From assembly GCF_001625195.1 (NCBI RefSeq), contig NC_054389.1, positions 4,026,520 to 4,090,519 on the forward strand: a DNA stretch of 64,000 nt. Reading direction: 5' to 3'. The position numbers and the translations under genes are program-made. Position 1 is the stretch's first letter. Each line of letters opens with the position of its first letter. Positions 36,678 to 46,609 of this stretch are shown piece after piece. This DNA comes from Drechmeria coniospora. Taxonomy: Eukaryota > Ascomycota > Sordariomycetes > Hypocreales > Ophiocordycipitaceae. Under the pieces are notes generated by a model. The model searched no databases. It saw nothing but the letters and a program-made list of their open reading frames with translations, and had not been told where the DNA came from.

Positions 36678-37661
36678 ATGGCCACGACCTGGACCTATCG
36701 CGAACCGTACTTTGGACGATGCCTAAACCCGCCCATGATTGTGCAGCCCAGAGGTGGCACCCACACGCACACCGTCATTCTCCTCCACGGCGTCGCCTCC
36801 AATGGCCACATATTTGGACACGACCTCCTCACCGCAAGGGTGCCGTCGTCATCCCCGCCCGGCTCCCCTGCTTCCTCCTCCTCCATATTTCCCCAGAATG
36901 GAAGAACGCTCGACGTTCTCTTTCCCAGCGTCCGATGGGTCTTTCCCACCGCTTTTCGCCATCCCTGCACTGCCATCGAGTCATCTCGCGTCACGCTCTG
37001 GTTCGACGTTGCAAGCCTCACCCACCCGGCCCATCAGCAGGCTCTGCAGCGCCGTGGCCTGAGCATCTCTTCGCGCGAGCTCATCGCCATCATCCACAGC
37101 GAGCTGCGTCGCGTCCCGGCGTCCAACATCATCATCGGCGGTCAGGGCCAGGGGTGCGCCCTGTCGCTCGTCGTACTGCTCTGCCTCGGCTACAGGCTCG
37201 GCGGCTTCGTCGGCATGAGCGGCTTCGTGCCCTTCCAGTTCGAGCTCGACATCTTCACCGCCATCGATTCCAGCACGTCGTCCTCGTCCGTTTCCTCGTC
37301 CGACGACGATTACGACGACGACGACGATGACGCTGAGAAATTCATAGTACTGCAAGGCCCGCCGGTCGAGGCACAGATTTTCATGCGTCATCTGTTGGGT
37401 ATGACATGCCCACCATGTCCGGCGAGGGAGACGACGGCGTACCGCACTCCCGTCCTCCTAAGCCACGGCGTCGACGATCCCATCATATCCTGCAGTAGGG
37501 GAGAGCAGGCGGCGATATCCATCCGAGCGGCCGGGTACCAAGTCGATTTCAGGGCATACGACCAGCATGGCCATGGCCTCAAAGTCCCCGATCAGATTGA
37601 TGACATTATCCACTTTTTCCGCACCAGAGTTGGATTGCAGGCGAGAGCCGGTCGAGCGTAA
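36678..37661 (+). CDS. Acyl-protein thioesterase/carboxylesterase-like protein, serine nucleophile missing
   Basis: One exon, 327 residues, alpha/beta-hydrolase of the phospholipase/carboxylesterase family (APT1-like); active members remove palmitate from proteins or hydrolyse small esters. Visible blocks are the oxyanion strand TVILLHGVASNGHIFG, VRWVFPTAFRHPC, the elbow IIIGGQGQGCALSLV, SHGVDDPIISC with the acid (Asp267), and YDQHGHGLKVPDQ with the histidine (His297 or His299). At the elbow the family motif G-x-S-x-G reads G-Q-G-Q-G, so residue 157 is glycine (codon GGC at 37146) in place of serine. A Ser/Asp-rich insertion (DSSTSSSSVSSSDDDYDDDD) lies between the elbow and the acid. Start chosen at the ATG just before the conserved YREPYFGRC; upstream frame is open but low-complexity. 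Probably a pseudoenzyme. Confidence 0.82.
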   Translation: MATTWTYREPYFGRCLNPPMIVQPRGGTHTHTVILLHGVASNGHIFGHDLLTARVPSSSPPGSPASSSSIFPQNGRTLDVLFPSVRWVFPTAFRHPCTAIESSRVTLWFDVASLTHPAHQQALQRRGLSISSRELIAIIHSELRRVPASNIIIGGQGQGCALSLVVLLCLGYRLGGFVGMSGFVPFQFELDIFTAIDSSTSSSSVSSSDDDYDDDDDDAEKFIVLQGPPVEAQIFMRHLLGMTCPPCPARETTAYRTPVLLSHGVDDPIISCSRGEQAAISIRAAGYQVDFRAYDQHGHGLKVPDQIDDIIHFFRTRVGLQARAGRA

Positions 37662-38618
37662 GCGAATGTGATTCTGAGCCTTGACGTCGATGGAATGCAT
37701 GCCCGCGAATAAGGAGCATCCTTGGCTTCCAATCAAAAGGGCATTGACTGATGATGCGGACGCCACCTCGTGGCAAACCGGCAAAGCCCCCTCGTTTCTT
37801 CATTTGGTCCGCATACTTTGTGATTCTATCCGGGCCTTTCAGCGGTACGCCAGCACGAGCATCTGCATTCAGCTTCATGCATCTGATGCATTCTTCAACT
37901 CTGCTCATGAATGATGCGCCCAGGCAGACGGTAGGAGATGCTCGCCTGCGGGAGAGGCCGGACACGGTGGTTGCCCTGAAGCTGCTGGAACCAGTCGAGT
38001 CTTGATGGAGAATGGCAAAGATTGCCATGCCTCGGCGTGCGGGCGAGACCGAAGCCGGATGTCTTTGCTCTCTTCCCACTATCCGTCATGCCGAATGGAA
38101 TCAATGGGGAGGCCTGCTTGGTTTTGCGTCGGTGTATTTCGCTGGTCGGCGGGATCCAGCTGGCCTCGCTGCTCCCACTCCGCCGCCCTTTCCGGTGCCA
38201 CATCAGCTGCGGCCAGTTCGAACGGCGAGCCAATCCGCCAGCAGGCCATACGGCTCACGGTCGGGTCGTTGAGTCACGGCTCGCAAGATGCGAGCGCTGC
38301 GGTGCACGCGAGGACTTGAGCCAAGAGTTGGCTTCAAGGCGTCGAGGCAAGGACAGATGTACAATATGCAGCCTGTGCACGTGCACTCGTACTCTCCCAA
38401 GTGCATGTCGGCGAGACAGAACGCTAGCACTTGCTGTATTTTGGTTCTTGGTAGTGTTAGGTACTTCATCCAATAGCCCTGACTACAATACTTTTGTAGG
38501 TCTTCACGACTAGGTGATGGAGTAACGGCCCCGACATCGCTCGTCAGGCTTTTCGTGCGAGGAGTACAACCAACCATCGCATCGCACCTGGGCCGTGTCG
38601 TCGTTCATTTCTTGTCGG
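37662..38618. other. Convergent intergenic region, no gene seen
   Basis: Open frames are present on both strands (for example minus 37606-38079) but overlap each other, and none shows a domain. Confidence 0.4.
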
Positions 38619-39205
38619 TTAAATAAACGCAGAATACAGCTGCAGGGCACCGACGGTGCCGACAGCCACAGCGTTTGGTCGGACTCCCTGCCTCGCGTAC
38701 CACGCCGAGCTCGCCCACATGATGGCCACCATGAGGGCGGCCATGGCTTTGTGCACAGGCTCCCTCAGGAGCTCCGGATTCTTCGACCACCCGCAGTTGG
38801 TCAGCGCTAGGACGGCACGACGGCTGGTTAGCATGGCGGTTTCATCGCGGAACGAGACGACGCCCGCAGCCTTGTCGTGCCTCGGATGAACGGGAGGAAA
38901 GGGACGCACCACAGAGGACGAAGAAGCCGCTGCCCTGGTACCAGCCGGCTTTGGCGCACGCGTAGGTTAGATTGGAGAGGGAGCGAAAGGCGGGGAGGGA
39001 TTGCCACTGGTTCGCAGAGGCCTGCTCCGTGCCCCTGTTGTCAGCATATGATGGTACGCATCGTATGCCTTGGCAGATCGTCGCCCCGGCACGGTATGCG
39101 TTCAAAGGAGGTGGAGACGGACGGGAAGGGCGAGAGAATCGATACCGTATGCGCGACCGAGAGGAGGAGCCAGCTGGCCGCAGTTGTTTGGTGGCGATTT
39201 GTCAT
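38619..39205 (-). CDS. Small fungal integral membrane protein, unknown function
   Basis: Three exons (39146-39205, 38910-39021, 38619-38806) give 119 residues. The start MTNRHQTTAASWLLLSVAHT joins to ASANQWQSLPAFRSLSNLTY, then CAKAGWYQGSGFFVLC joins to ALTNCGWSKNPELLRE, and the chain ends VGTVGALQLYSAFI. There are about three hydrophobic segments: residues about 10-22, around GWYQGSGFFVLCAL, and MAALMVAIMWASSAWY to the end. The pattern resembles small four-helix membrane proteins widespread in ascomycetes, of unknown role. The acceptor of the first intron was picked among two AGs to keep frame (CAG|GCC). The splice joins are inferred but mutually consistent. Confidence 0.68.
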
Positions 39206-39760
39206 TTGGCCGTCTCGACGTAGTGATGATGGAGGAATCTGAAATTCAGTCCCAAATCGACGATATACAGTACGGGCCGCCCTGGATTTTGACCTTGCAT
39301 CTGATCTCGTAGCAACTTTACCTCATTCGGAGGCGAACTTTCTGTCGTTCTGCGCCGTCACGAATGCAGATGCCGGATGGACAAGAAGCGGCGCTACCAA
39401 TGCTCCGATGGACGTACTGTGCGAGGTATTGAAGTGTGAAGAAGCAGTCATGCCAATGGAACGCCCGACCTCCGCTGTCATGCCAAGATCAGGCACATGC
39501 TTGCTGTAGCTTGCTCACCGCCTACCATTGTTGGTCTGCCTCTGGCACCAGAGCATTCTAGAAACTTTTGAAAGTATTCAAAACTGCCGACATCAGTGTC
39601 GGCATTGCACTCCGTGGTCCATTGAGTGCAATTTCAAACAACTTCATCCCGTTCGGAAGCGACCATCGCATCTCTACTGAACGCTGAACATGATCCCTGA
39701 GCCAAGCAGTGCTACATGGCATATGATGACTGCGCAGCACTCTGGGCCAGTACTGATAGT
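39206..39760. other. Intergenic, no gene seen
   Basis: Contains a short inverted element near 39565-39612 (TGCCGACATCAG...TGTCGGCATTGCA). Otherwise unremarkable. Confidence 0.4.
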
Positions 39761-40290
39761 TTACAGTTATGTAAAAGTACTGTATGTGAGTTCAACTTGC
39801 TGGAATTACCCCGTACTTGTACTAACGGACTACGGAGTAGTTGTACAAGTAATTATTGAAGTACTACTCCGTACTCCGTACGGAGTACAAACAAGTACTA
39901 CTGTAGGTACTTATGAGGTCATGTACTTAATTTAAGTACCTTGTAGTTGTACAGTAGGTTCGGAATAATAGGGTACATGCAATCAAGTACTCCGTACAAC
40001 TGCGTTACAGTATTAATTACAACCAATACTTGCTTCGTATTCGTACATGTACGAAGTAATACTCCGTACGTATTAGTTGTACTTACTTGTACGGAGTACA
40101 GTAGGCACTTCTTGACATATTAGCTAGTACTGTACTTGTAAGTACTTAAGTAGGTACTGTAAGTACTCCGCACTTGCACTGTACATAACATATTACGAAA
40201 GTCTCCGCTTCCCAAGGTACTCTGTACTTTGCGATAAGATAAGCCATGCGTCATACCGGTATTAATTCTTATTATTACGGAGTACCTGCC
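39761..40290. repeat. GTAC-rich island 9
   Basis: About 530 bp of AAGTACTACTCCGTAC, TACATGTACGAAGTA and AAGTACTTAAGTAGG words, including a perfect 18-bp palindrome GTACTCCGTACGGAGTAC at 39871-39888. It ends about 230 bp before the Vms1 start. Confidence 0.75.
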
Positions 40291-40523
40291 TGTTGGATTC
40301 TGGATGGCATCAGGTGGGGCTTTGGCCTGACCTGTTGACTCAACCGACATTCTTCATTCTTCAACATCCTGCATCCTGAGGAGCAAAGTGTATTAAAATA
40401 TACTCCACGACGAGCCCGTCTGGCCATCTATTTCTATTGGTCTCTAATCCAACCGCATCGTATCCCCCGAGTGCACCAGCGTCCAATCTCCGTACCGCGA
40501 CGGCAAGGAAGGATCCTGCTGAC

Positions 40524-42522
40524 ATGGCGCATCACAACGAGGCACTTTCGAAGCGACCGCTCTATGGTGGGTGAAGAGTCGAAGAATCTCAGTCCCAAGA
40601 ACTGGCCTGACTCTCCTTCAGTCTATGATCTTCCTGCCGAGGTGTTGGAGACCCTAACTCTCAAGCACGATTCAGACGCCGTCGTCGTCCCCGTCGAGGA
40701 GGTGTCGAGGACGCCGAGCGAGAAGAGTCCGAATGGCTCTTCGGATAACCTCGTCGGCTCGCAGTCCTGCTCACTGTGCGGTTTGGCGTTTGCCGCTCTG
40801 GAGGATCAGAGGGGCCATTTAAAGTCGGATCTGCACCACTACAACCTCAAGCAGAGGCTGAGAGGTCTCAGGCCAGTCTCGGAACCGGACTTTGAGAAGC
40901 TCATTGGGAATCTGGACGAATCCCTGTCGGGGTCCGATTCCGACGGTTCCGAAGACAATTCTGACGAGGCACGACAGGAGTCCACGCTGACGGCTCTCCT
41001 GAAGCGACAGGCCAGGCTGACGGGCAACCAAGTCGACACGGAAAGCGACGGCGCCGACGACCGGAGCAGCAACCGCACCCATGGTCGGGCTAAGCCTCCG
41101 CTGATATGGTTCAGCTCTCCTTCCTTGCCGGAAAAGACTTACTTTGGCCTCTACCGGGCCATCCTGACCGCAGATGACGAGAAGAATGCCGACCTGGTTC
41201 AAATGCTACGTGCGAAGCAGCTCGCGCCCATCTCCATCCCGAAACCTGCCAAGGACGGTTCCCTGCCGCAGGTGGCCTACAGTGGACCCCACATCTTCCT
41301 CTGCATGATCGGCGGTGGCCATTTTGCCGCCATGGTCGTCTCCCTGGCGCCCCGGTCGTCAAGATCAAGCACGACGATGAACCGAGAGGCCACTGTGCTC
41401 GCCCACAAGACCTTTCACAGGTACACGACGAGGAGGAAGCAGGGAGGCTCCCAGTCGGCCAACGATAACGCAAAGGGAACTGCCCATTCTGCTGGCTCCA
41501 GCCTGCGACGCTACAACGAGCAGGCCTTGGTTGCCGACGTCCGGGCCCTGCTCCAGGACTGGAAGGCCCTCATCGACACGTCGGAGCTGTTGTTCGTTCG
41601 TGCCACTGGAACGACGAACCGGAGAACCCTGTTTGGGCCGTACGAGGGACAAGTCTTGCAGCGGAACGATATGCGTTTGCGGGGGTTTCCTTTCAGCACA
41701 CGACGGGCGACACAGAACGAGCTCATGCGGTCCTTCATCGAGCTCACTCGACTCAAGATTCAACTGATCGATACTGTGCAGGAGGTGAAAAGGCCTGAGG
41801 CCGTGCCGGCACCGATCAAGACGTCAAGCCCGAAGCCGACGAAAGCGAAACTGTCCGAGGAAGACGAGACGGCGTTGCTGCACACGTCGCAGTTGCAGGC
41901 TTTCATTCGACGATCGAAGCTGCCAGCACTACTGTCCTACCTCGCCAAGAACGAACTGACGGCCGACTTTGAGTTTTTCCCGAAAGAACAGAACAACCAT
42001 GCGCCGAGGCTTCTGCACATGGCAGCCGCACACAACTCGGCCCCGCTGGTCCTCGGCATTCTCACCCGGGGCGGTGCCGACCCGCTTCCCAAGAACGTCG
42101 AGGGCAAGGCGGCATTCGAACTGGCAGGCGACCGGCCGACGCGAGATGCATTCCGCGTTGCCCGTTCGGAGCTCGGCGAGGCCAAATGGGCTTGGGACGA
42201 GGCCAAGGTGCCGACACCCATGACCAAGGCGGAAGCCGGAAGCCGGGACGAGCGAGAGAAGCTTGAGGCGAAGAAGAAGGAGTCAGAGCGGCGGAAAGCA
42301 GAGGAGGACAGATTACGAGTGGAGGGCCCGCAAATGACAGACAGCAGGAAGGCCAAGGGGAGTATAGCCGGCGCAGGGATGACGATGACGGCGCAAGAGC
42401 AGAGAGAGCAGGAAGCACGAGGCATGACGCCCGAATTCCGCATGAAGCTCGAGCGGGAGAGGAGGGCGAGGGCAGCGGAGGAGCGACTTCGGAGAATGAC
42501 GAGTGGGAACCAGACGTCGTAG
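40524..42522 (+). CDS. VMS1: Vms1/ANKZF1-type peptidyl-tRNA cleaving factor
   Basis: It releases nascent chains stalled on 60S ribosomes by cutting the tRNA, in ribosome-associated quality control and Cdc48-linked mitochondrial protection. Two exons (40524-40566 and 40622-42522, with a 55-nt intron) give 647 residues. The short first exon (MAHHNEALSKRPLY) was found because it splices to VYDLPAEVLETLTLK, the normal start of fungal family members. Next come a C2H2 zinc finger (CSLCGLAFAALEDQRGHLKSDLHH, split at 20), the VLRF1 catalytic domain with CMIGGGHFAAMVV and the GGSQS loop (catalytic Gln at about residue 292), ankyrin-like repeats (RLLHMAAAHNSAPLVLGIL), a coiled coil, and a C-terminal Arg-rich VCP/Cdc48-interacting motif (MKLERERRARAAEERLRRM). 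Confidence 0.92.
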
Positions 42523-43991
42523 CGTACCTTGACCCTCCACTCTGCACACCTGAAGGGGCAGCCAAAGGTGATCCTGTCCATGATTGCTGTCAGAAATCAC
42601 ATGTTCATAGTGTGCTCTTCTCGAGCTCTGGCTCCGATACTGGAGACGCCTGGTTGATCAATCAGATTAGGGACAAGGGGTCGCGTAAATGATGCACGAA
42701 ATACGAGTATGCATGGCATCACCTGATCTCTTTGCTTGCTTCCATGAAACTCGATGCCACATCCGCTTTCGTATAAATCGGAAATTTTATATGTGAGTCT
42801 TTTGTGTACGAGGCATCTGTGGGAGAGTACGTGTGCACAGATGTGTATAGCGTGAAGCAGCCGCTGGTGCCTCCGTCTTGTGCAACCACCCCAAGCCCGA
42901 CCCCGGCTCCCAGTGTCGTACACACGTCCTTGTTGCATCCTCTCTGCCTCATCGGTGACGCATTATAGCCCTGGGTTTTACACATTTCTAGGACTCTTTG
43001 AACGCGTGACCACCATCGATTTTCACTGCAGCTGGCCGTTCACTTGACCCTTCCCCCCTCCTTTCCAACCCCCCTGTTTACCAGCCTTCGGCAGCCGAGA
43101 TGAACTTGATGTTACTGCGATAATGATTTCCTCATGATGCTTGAATGCATGATTAGAAACCTCCGTGTTGACCATGAGGGAGGGAACGCCAGCCGGCTGC
43201 GAAACATGGCCGAGCAAGCAACGAAGGTTGATGGAAACGGATGCAGAATTTTACATGCACTGATGACGCGCAGCATAATCACAGCCAGTAAAATCCAGCG
43301 TGCTCCCGACTTGGTTGACTGCATGTCGTGTCGAGGCTTCGGGAAGGGGTCAACTATGTCAGCCTCGTTCCCGCGATTACTCGTTGATTCGGTAACCGAG
43401 CTGTCTATTCGCATGCTAATATGGCATGTGTTTTGATGAAAATACATGGTCGGCGTGTGCGTACGTATTGCAGCGTTGCCTGGAATAGCTCATCGCTGGC
43501 ACATGGACACCATGACATGGCAGACAGTCTTGGCCTGCTGTCGGTATGCTATGGCGACTCTTGTGCTTGCCCACATCCCGAATCTGAGCGCGTCAGATAA
43601 TTTTCGACAGCCTATCAAAAATATCATGTCCAACTTGATTCCTACTTGTGAGTCGCTACTATGCACCACAACTTCGGATACGGGCAAGGAGGGCGTATCC
43701 CAGGCCACCCTTCCCCCCTTCCTCTGCCGATCTTGAGTCCCTTTCCAGCATGTGCCTCTGCCTATTGGGCATTCAGTAACAATTTTTTTGCGTGAGAAAG
43801 TGCATTCGCAGCCTGTTCTGCCGCAGTATAGGGTGTACAAGGCCGACAAGGCGACCAGACCAAGCCCCCTGATAGGCGGTTTCAACAGCTACAATCTGGC
43901 GTGGGCTGCTCTTGCTCATGAATCACGTTCATTGCTTTGCTGTTATATAAGAATCGTCTACTTTTGTTTCATTGATCAACTGAGGTATATA
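42523..43991. other. Start of the A+T-richer segment, no gene seen
   Basis: The GTAC islands end here. Open frames are short and overlap. A frame opening before 43752 continues into the next entry but has no ATG near its start. Confidence 0.4.
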
Positions 43992-44474
43992 ATGTATTTC
44001 GACGATGGTCTCGTCTCCTGCCTCATCAGCCATGGTGCACCATGTATCTCGTCCGACAGAATCGCCATACGAACACCGTTTGCTCCCGATCACCAAACAA
44101 TTCCTTTCAAAGCCATAGCGAGAGGCGTCAGAATGATTTGCTCATCTTGTCGTCGAAATTTTAGGGGGTCGGCTCGCCCGTGCGCGTGCTGGGACGTGGA
44201 CAGCGAGAGAAAGACGAACCGGCTCAAGCTCGAGCTTTCAGAGGACGTGCCACACGACAACTGGGTAGCGAGTACGGAACGTACGGAGACGCAGGCGGAG
44301 CAATTCTGCTTCTCCGACATATCTAAGGAGGAACACATGCAGAAGCTCTCAAGTGCTGACACGAGTGTCGACGACGTGGCTGCGCCCTCGGTTCTTATTG
44401 TTCACAAGTTGGGGCGATTCCGACTAGTCGTATGGTGCAACCACCGAGGTTCTGTTGGTCATATGGGCCGTTGA
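43992..44474 (+). CDS. Hypothetical open frame, doubtful
   Basis: The ATG at 43992 opens 160 codons starting MYFDDGLVSCLISHGAP. It contains two CxxC pairs (ICSSC and RPCAC) and an acidic C-terminal half. There is no signal peptide, no known domain and no visible intron. The frame stays open upstream as well, so it may be chance. Listed because it is the longest open frame in a stretch of several kb. Confidence 0.2.
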   Translation: MYFDDGLVSCLISHGAPCISSDRIAIRTPFAPDHQTIPFKAIARGVRMICSSCRRNFRGSARPCACWDVDSERKTNRLKLELSEDVPHDNWVASTERTETQAEQFCFSDISKEEHMQKLSSADTSVDDVAAPSVLIVHKLGRFRLVVWCNHRGSVGHMGR

Positions 44475-45568
44475 TAAAATCTGCCACAGGGACGGTCTTT
44501 ATTTCTCTACATTGTTGCACGTGCAGCGCCTTATTAATCTGCCAGAGGGATCAAAGCTGAAGAGTTATTCCGGGTTTGATTGAGGAGAAGTTTTGTGTTA
44601 GACCCCAGCATTTTAGCTAAGAAGTACTTCAAACTCACCCATTTGCAATAGGGATTCCGTGGTATTTGCAAACCCTGGCCAATGATGATTAGTATCCCCT
44701 CCATTCTACAATCTCCATATGTGGCCTGGCTGCCGTAGAAAAAAGGAAGTCTACATCAAGGCCCGATGGAATGGAGTGTAATTAATAGGATCCATATGTA
44801 AGTCCAAATGTGGATTTTCGTGAGGTGGCTTTGAACCCTGCACTGGGCAAACGTTCGGGGGGGTGTCATCTGATGCCTTAAGTGACGGTAACATTGTGGC
44901 AGCGAACTGTTTGGATCCCAATGCAACATACTACAGGTATCCGAATTACGTGCCCCATTGCCCGATATTGTGGGATACGGAAATCGCCTGGTGATTGCCT
45001 CGTACTATACCCGCTATGCTTGCAGCAAGGGTTACGGCCTGCATAATAACCCCTATCCATTACTCGAAGCTCGGTTGGTCTTAGAAGGCTAGTGCGTTCG
45101 CTCTATTTCTGGTCTTGTCACCCGCGAGTTAGTCGACTCTGCAAGCATGTTGTTCATTCAAAGTAGGTAGTCTATAGACTTCGGGTATATGCTTGTCGAT
45201 TCGCGAGTAATCCCCCAGACACGGAAAGCCTGGGGGGTTGCTAGACACCCGACGCTAGCATTGCCTTCATTCAGCCTCTATCCCGCGTGATTGATCCCCG
45301 CATTGATGTCGGCGTGCCAGAAAATAATAAGCAGATGGCTTCATCCTCGTACTGACTTGACTCGTGTAGTTTCCCCTCCCCCGCCTCAAAGGCGGAGAAA
45401 CTGTCCACCATAGCTCATCTCCCGTATTTGTACTCCGTAAAAGGCAGACCTATTGCTCAGCTTAATACGTATACGACACAGCTAGTGCACGTTCCTTGAT
45501 TCATGCTGCGCATTTGCACGGGCAGTTGCTGTTGGCACTGCCTTGTTGAGTGGCTCCAAGAGAAGTAC
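44475..45568. other. Intergenic, A+T-richer, no gene seen
   Basis: No open frame of note. Upstream sequence of the secreted-protein gene. Confidence 0.45.
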
Positions 45569-45576
45569 TATATAAG
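45569..45576 (+). promoter_or_regulatory. TATA box of the secreted-protein gene
   Basis: TATATAAG lies 135 bases before the ATG at 45704 and is followed by pyrimidine-rich sequence, a normal fungal TATA-to-start distance. Confidence 0.6.
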
Positions 45577-45703
45577 ATGGAATATTTCGCTCACATGTTT
45601 CATCCTGATCTTCATCAGCCCTTCAACTTTTTATCGAATACTATCCGGACTATTTACTAATCAGTCTTGAGTGCCTACTTATTATTAGTTTCTGTTGTTC
45701 AAA

Positions 45704-46609
45704 ATGGCAATCCGCTCCCTACTCTCTGCGGCATTCGCTGTCCTGGTTTACAGTACCAACGCTGGTGCTTACAATGGAGTAACATGCCCTGGTGCTAAGT
45801 GCCCTGCCGCAGTTGGAGATACGATTGAACGTTTAAGCGCTCAATTAAAACATTCGCATCTGCCTGACGACCCAAAAGTTGCGCCCTATAGGAAAGTGAA
45901 TTTCCAGCAGGAGGCGACCTGTTGGAGTTTGTCGGGTAGATGCAATCCTACGTCCTTTTACGAATACCAACGGATGGTTAATACAACAAAAATTGACATT
46001 GTCGCAATCGCCTACTCTGAGAATATCGACAGCATCACTGGTTCCTCAGGAGATACTACAATCATAATAGAAAGAAAACACGCACTTACGCACTCCGTTC
46101 AGACAGGCTGGTCCATTTCAGCCAGGGTTAATCCAGCGATGGTCATCGAAATTGGTGAGAGCGACAGTGCACAAGATACAGAGTCGGAAACTCGCGAAAT
46201 TAATATTATGAAGGAGATGCCCTTGTCCAAGGATAGCATCATCGGTTATAATACTTGGACTATATTTGCTAATATATCTGGAACTTGCCAAGTTGAGCCA
46301 ATCATAAATTGTGCTGGCGAGAGGGACGCATGCGAAGGATTTCAACCTGACAGAAGTTTCTTCGAAAAAGTATTTTCGCTAGAGGAAGATCCTCCTAACG
46401 CCTTGCGAATTCAGGACTCATGTGATCAGTTCAGGGATTACAAGGCGAAACATTGCAGTGCCGGCCACTACGAGTCGATACCTTGCGTCGTAACAACGCC
46501 ATTATATAAAGTTGACGGCCAGCCATGGACAGTTGGGTCCGTGCATAGAGAGAGAGCAGCAAAGCCGGTAGGCCGAAGAACGTTCGTGTTCGAAACGGTC
46601 TTTGAATAG
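45704..46609 (+). CDS. Secreted protein of unknown family
   Basis: Single exon, 301 residues. Residues 1 to about 22 form a signal peptide (MAIRSLLSAAFAVLVYSTNA). The mature chain has an N-terminal CPGAKCP pair, a CWSLSGRC pair, a central run of alternating polar/hydrophobic residues typical of long beta strands (TTIIIERKHALTHSVQTGWS, then SARVNPAMVIEIGE), and a C-terminal cysteine set (CQVEPIINC, DAC, DSC, KHC, IPC). No membrane anchor or GPI tail. The strand pattern is loosely like secreted beta-rich or pore-forming-type folds, but I cannot assign a family. Codon use is more A/T-ending than the housekeeping genes, and it sits alone in the A+T-richer segment. The ATG at 45704 is chosen over the upstream near-cognate codon. 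Possible host-interaction protein; inference only. Confidence 0.8.
   Translation: MAIRSLLSAAFAVLVYSTNAGAYNGVTCPGAKCPAAVGDTIERLSAQLKHSHLPDDPKVAPYRKVNFQQEATCWSLSGRCNPTSFYEYQRMVNTTKIDIVAIAYSENIDSITGSSGDTTIIIERKHALTHSVQTGWSISARVNPAMVIEIGESDSAQDTESETREINIMKEMPLSKDSIIGYNTWTIFANISGTCQVEPIINCAGERDACEGFQPDRSFFEKVFSLEEDPPNALRIQDSCDQFRDYKAKHCSAGHYESIPCVVTTPLYKVDGQPWTVGSVHRERAAKPVGRRTFVFETVFE

Noticed and set aside
22657..42522. Secondary-metabolite or operon-like gene cluster
   Set aside because: The genes are unrelated housekeeping functions separated by long repeats; no synthase or tailoring genes are present.
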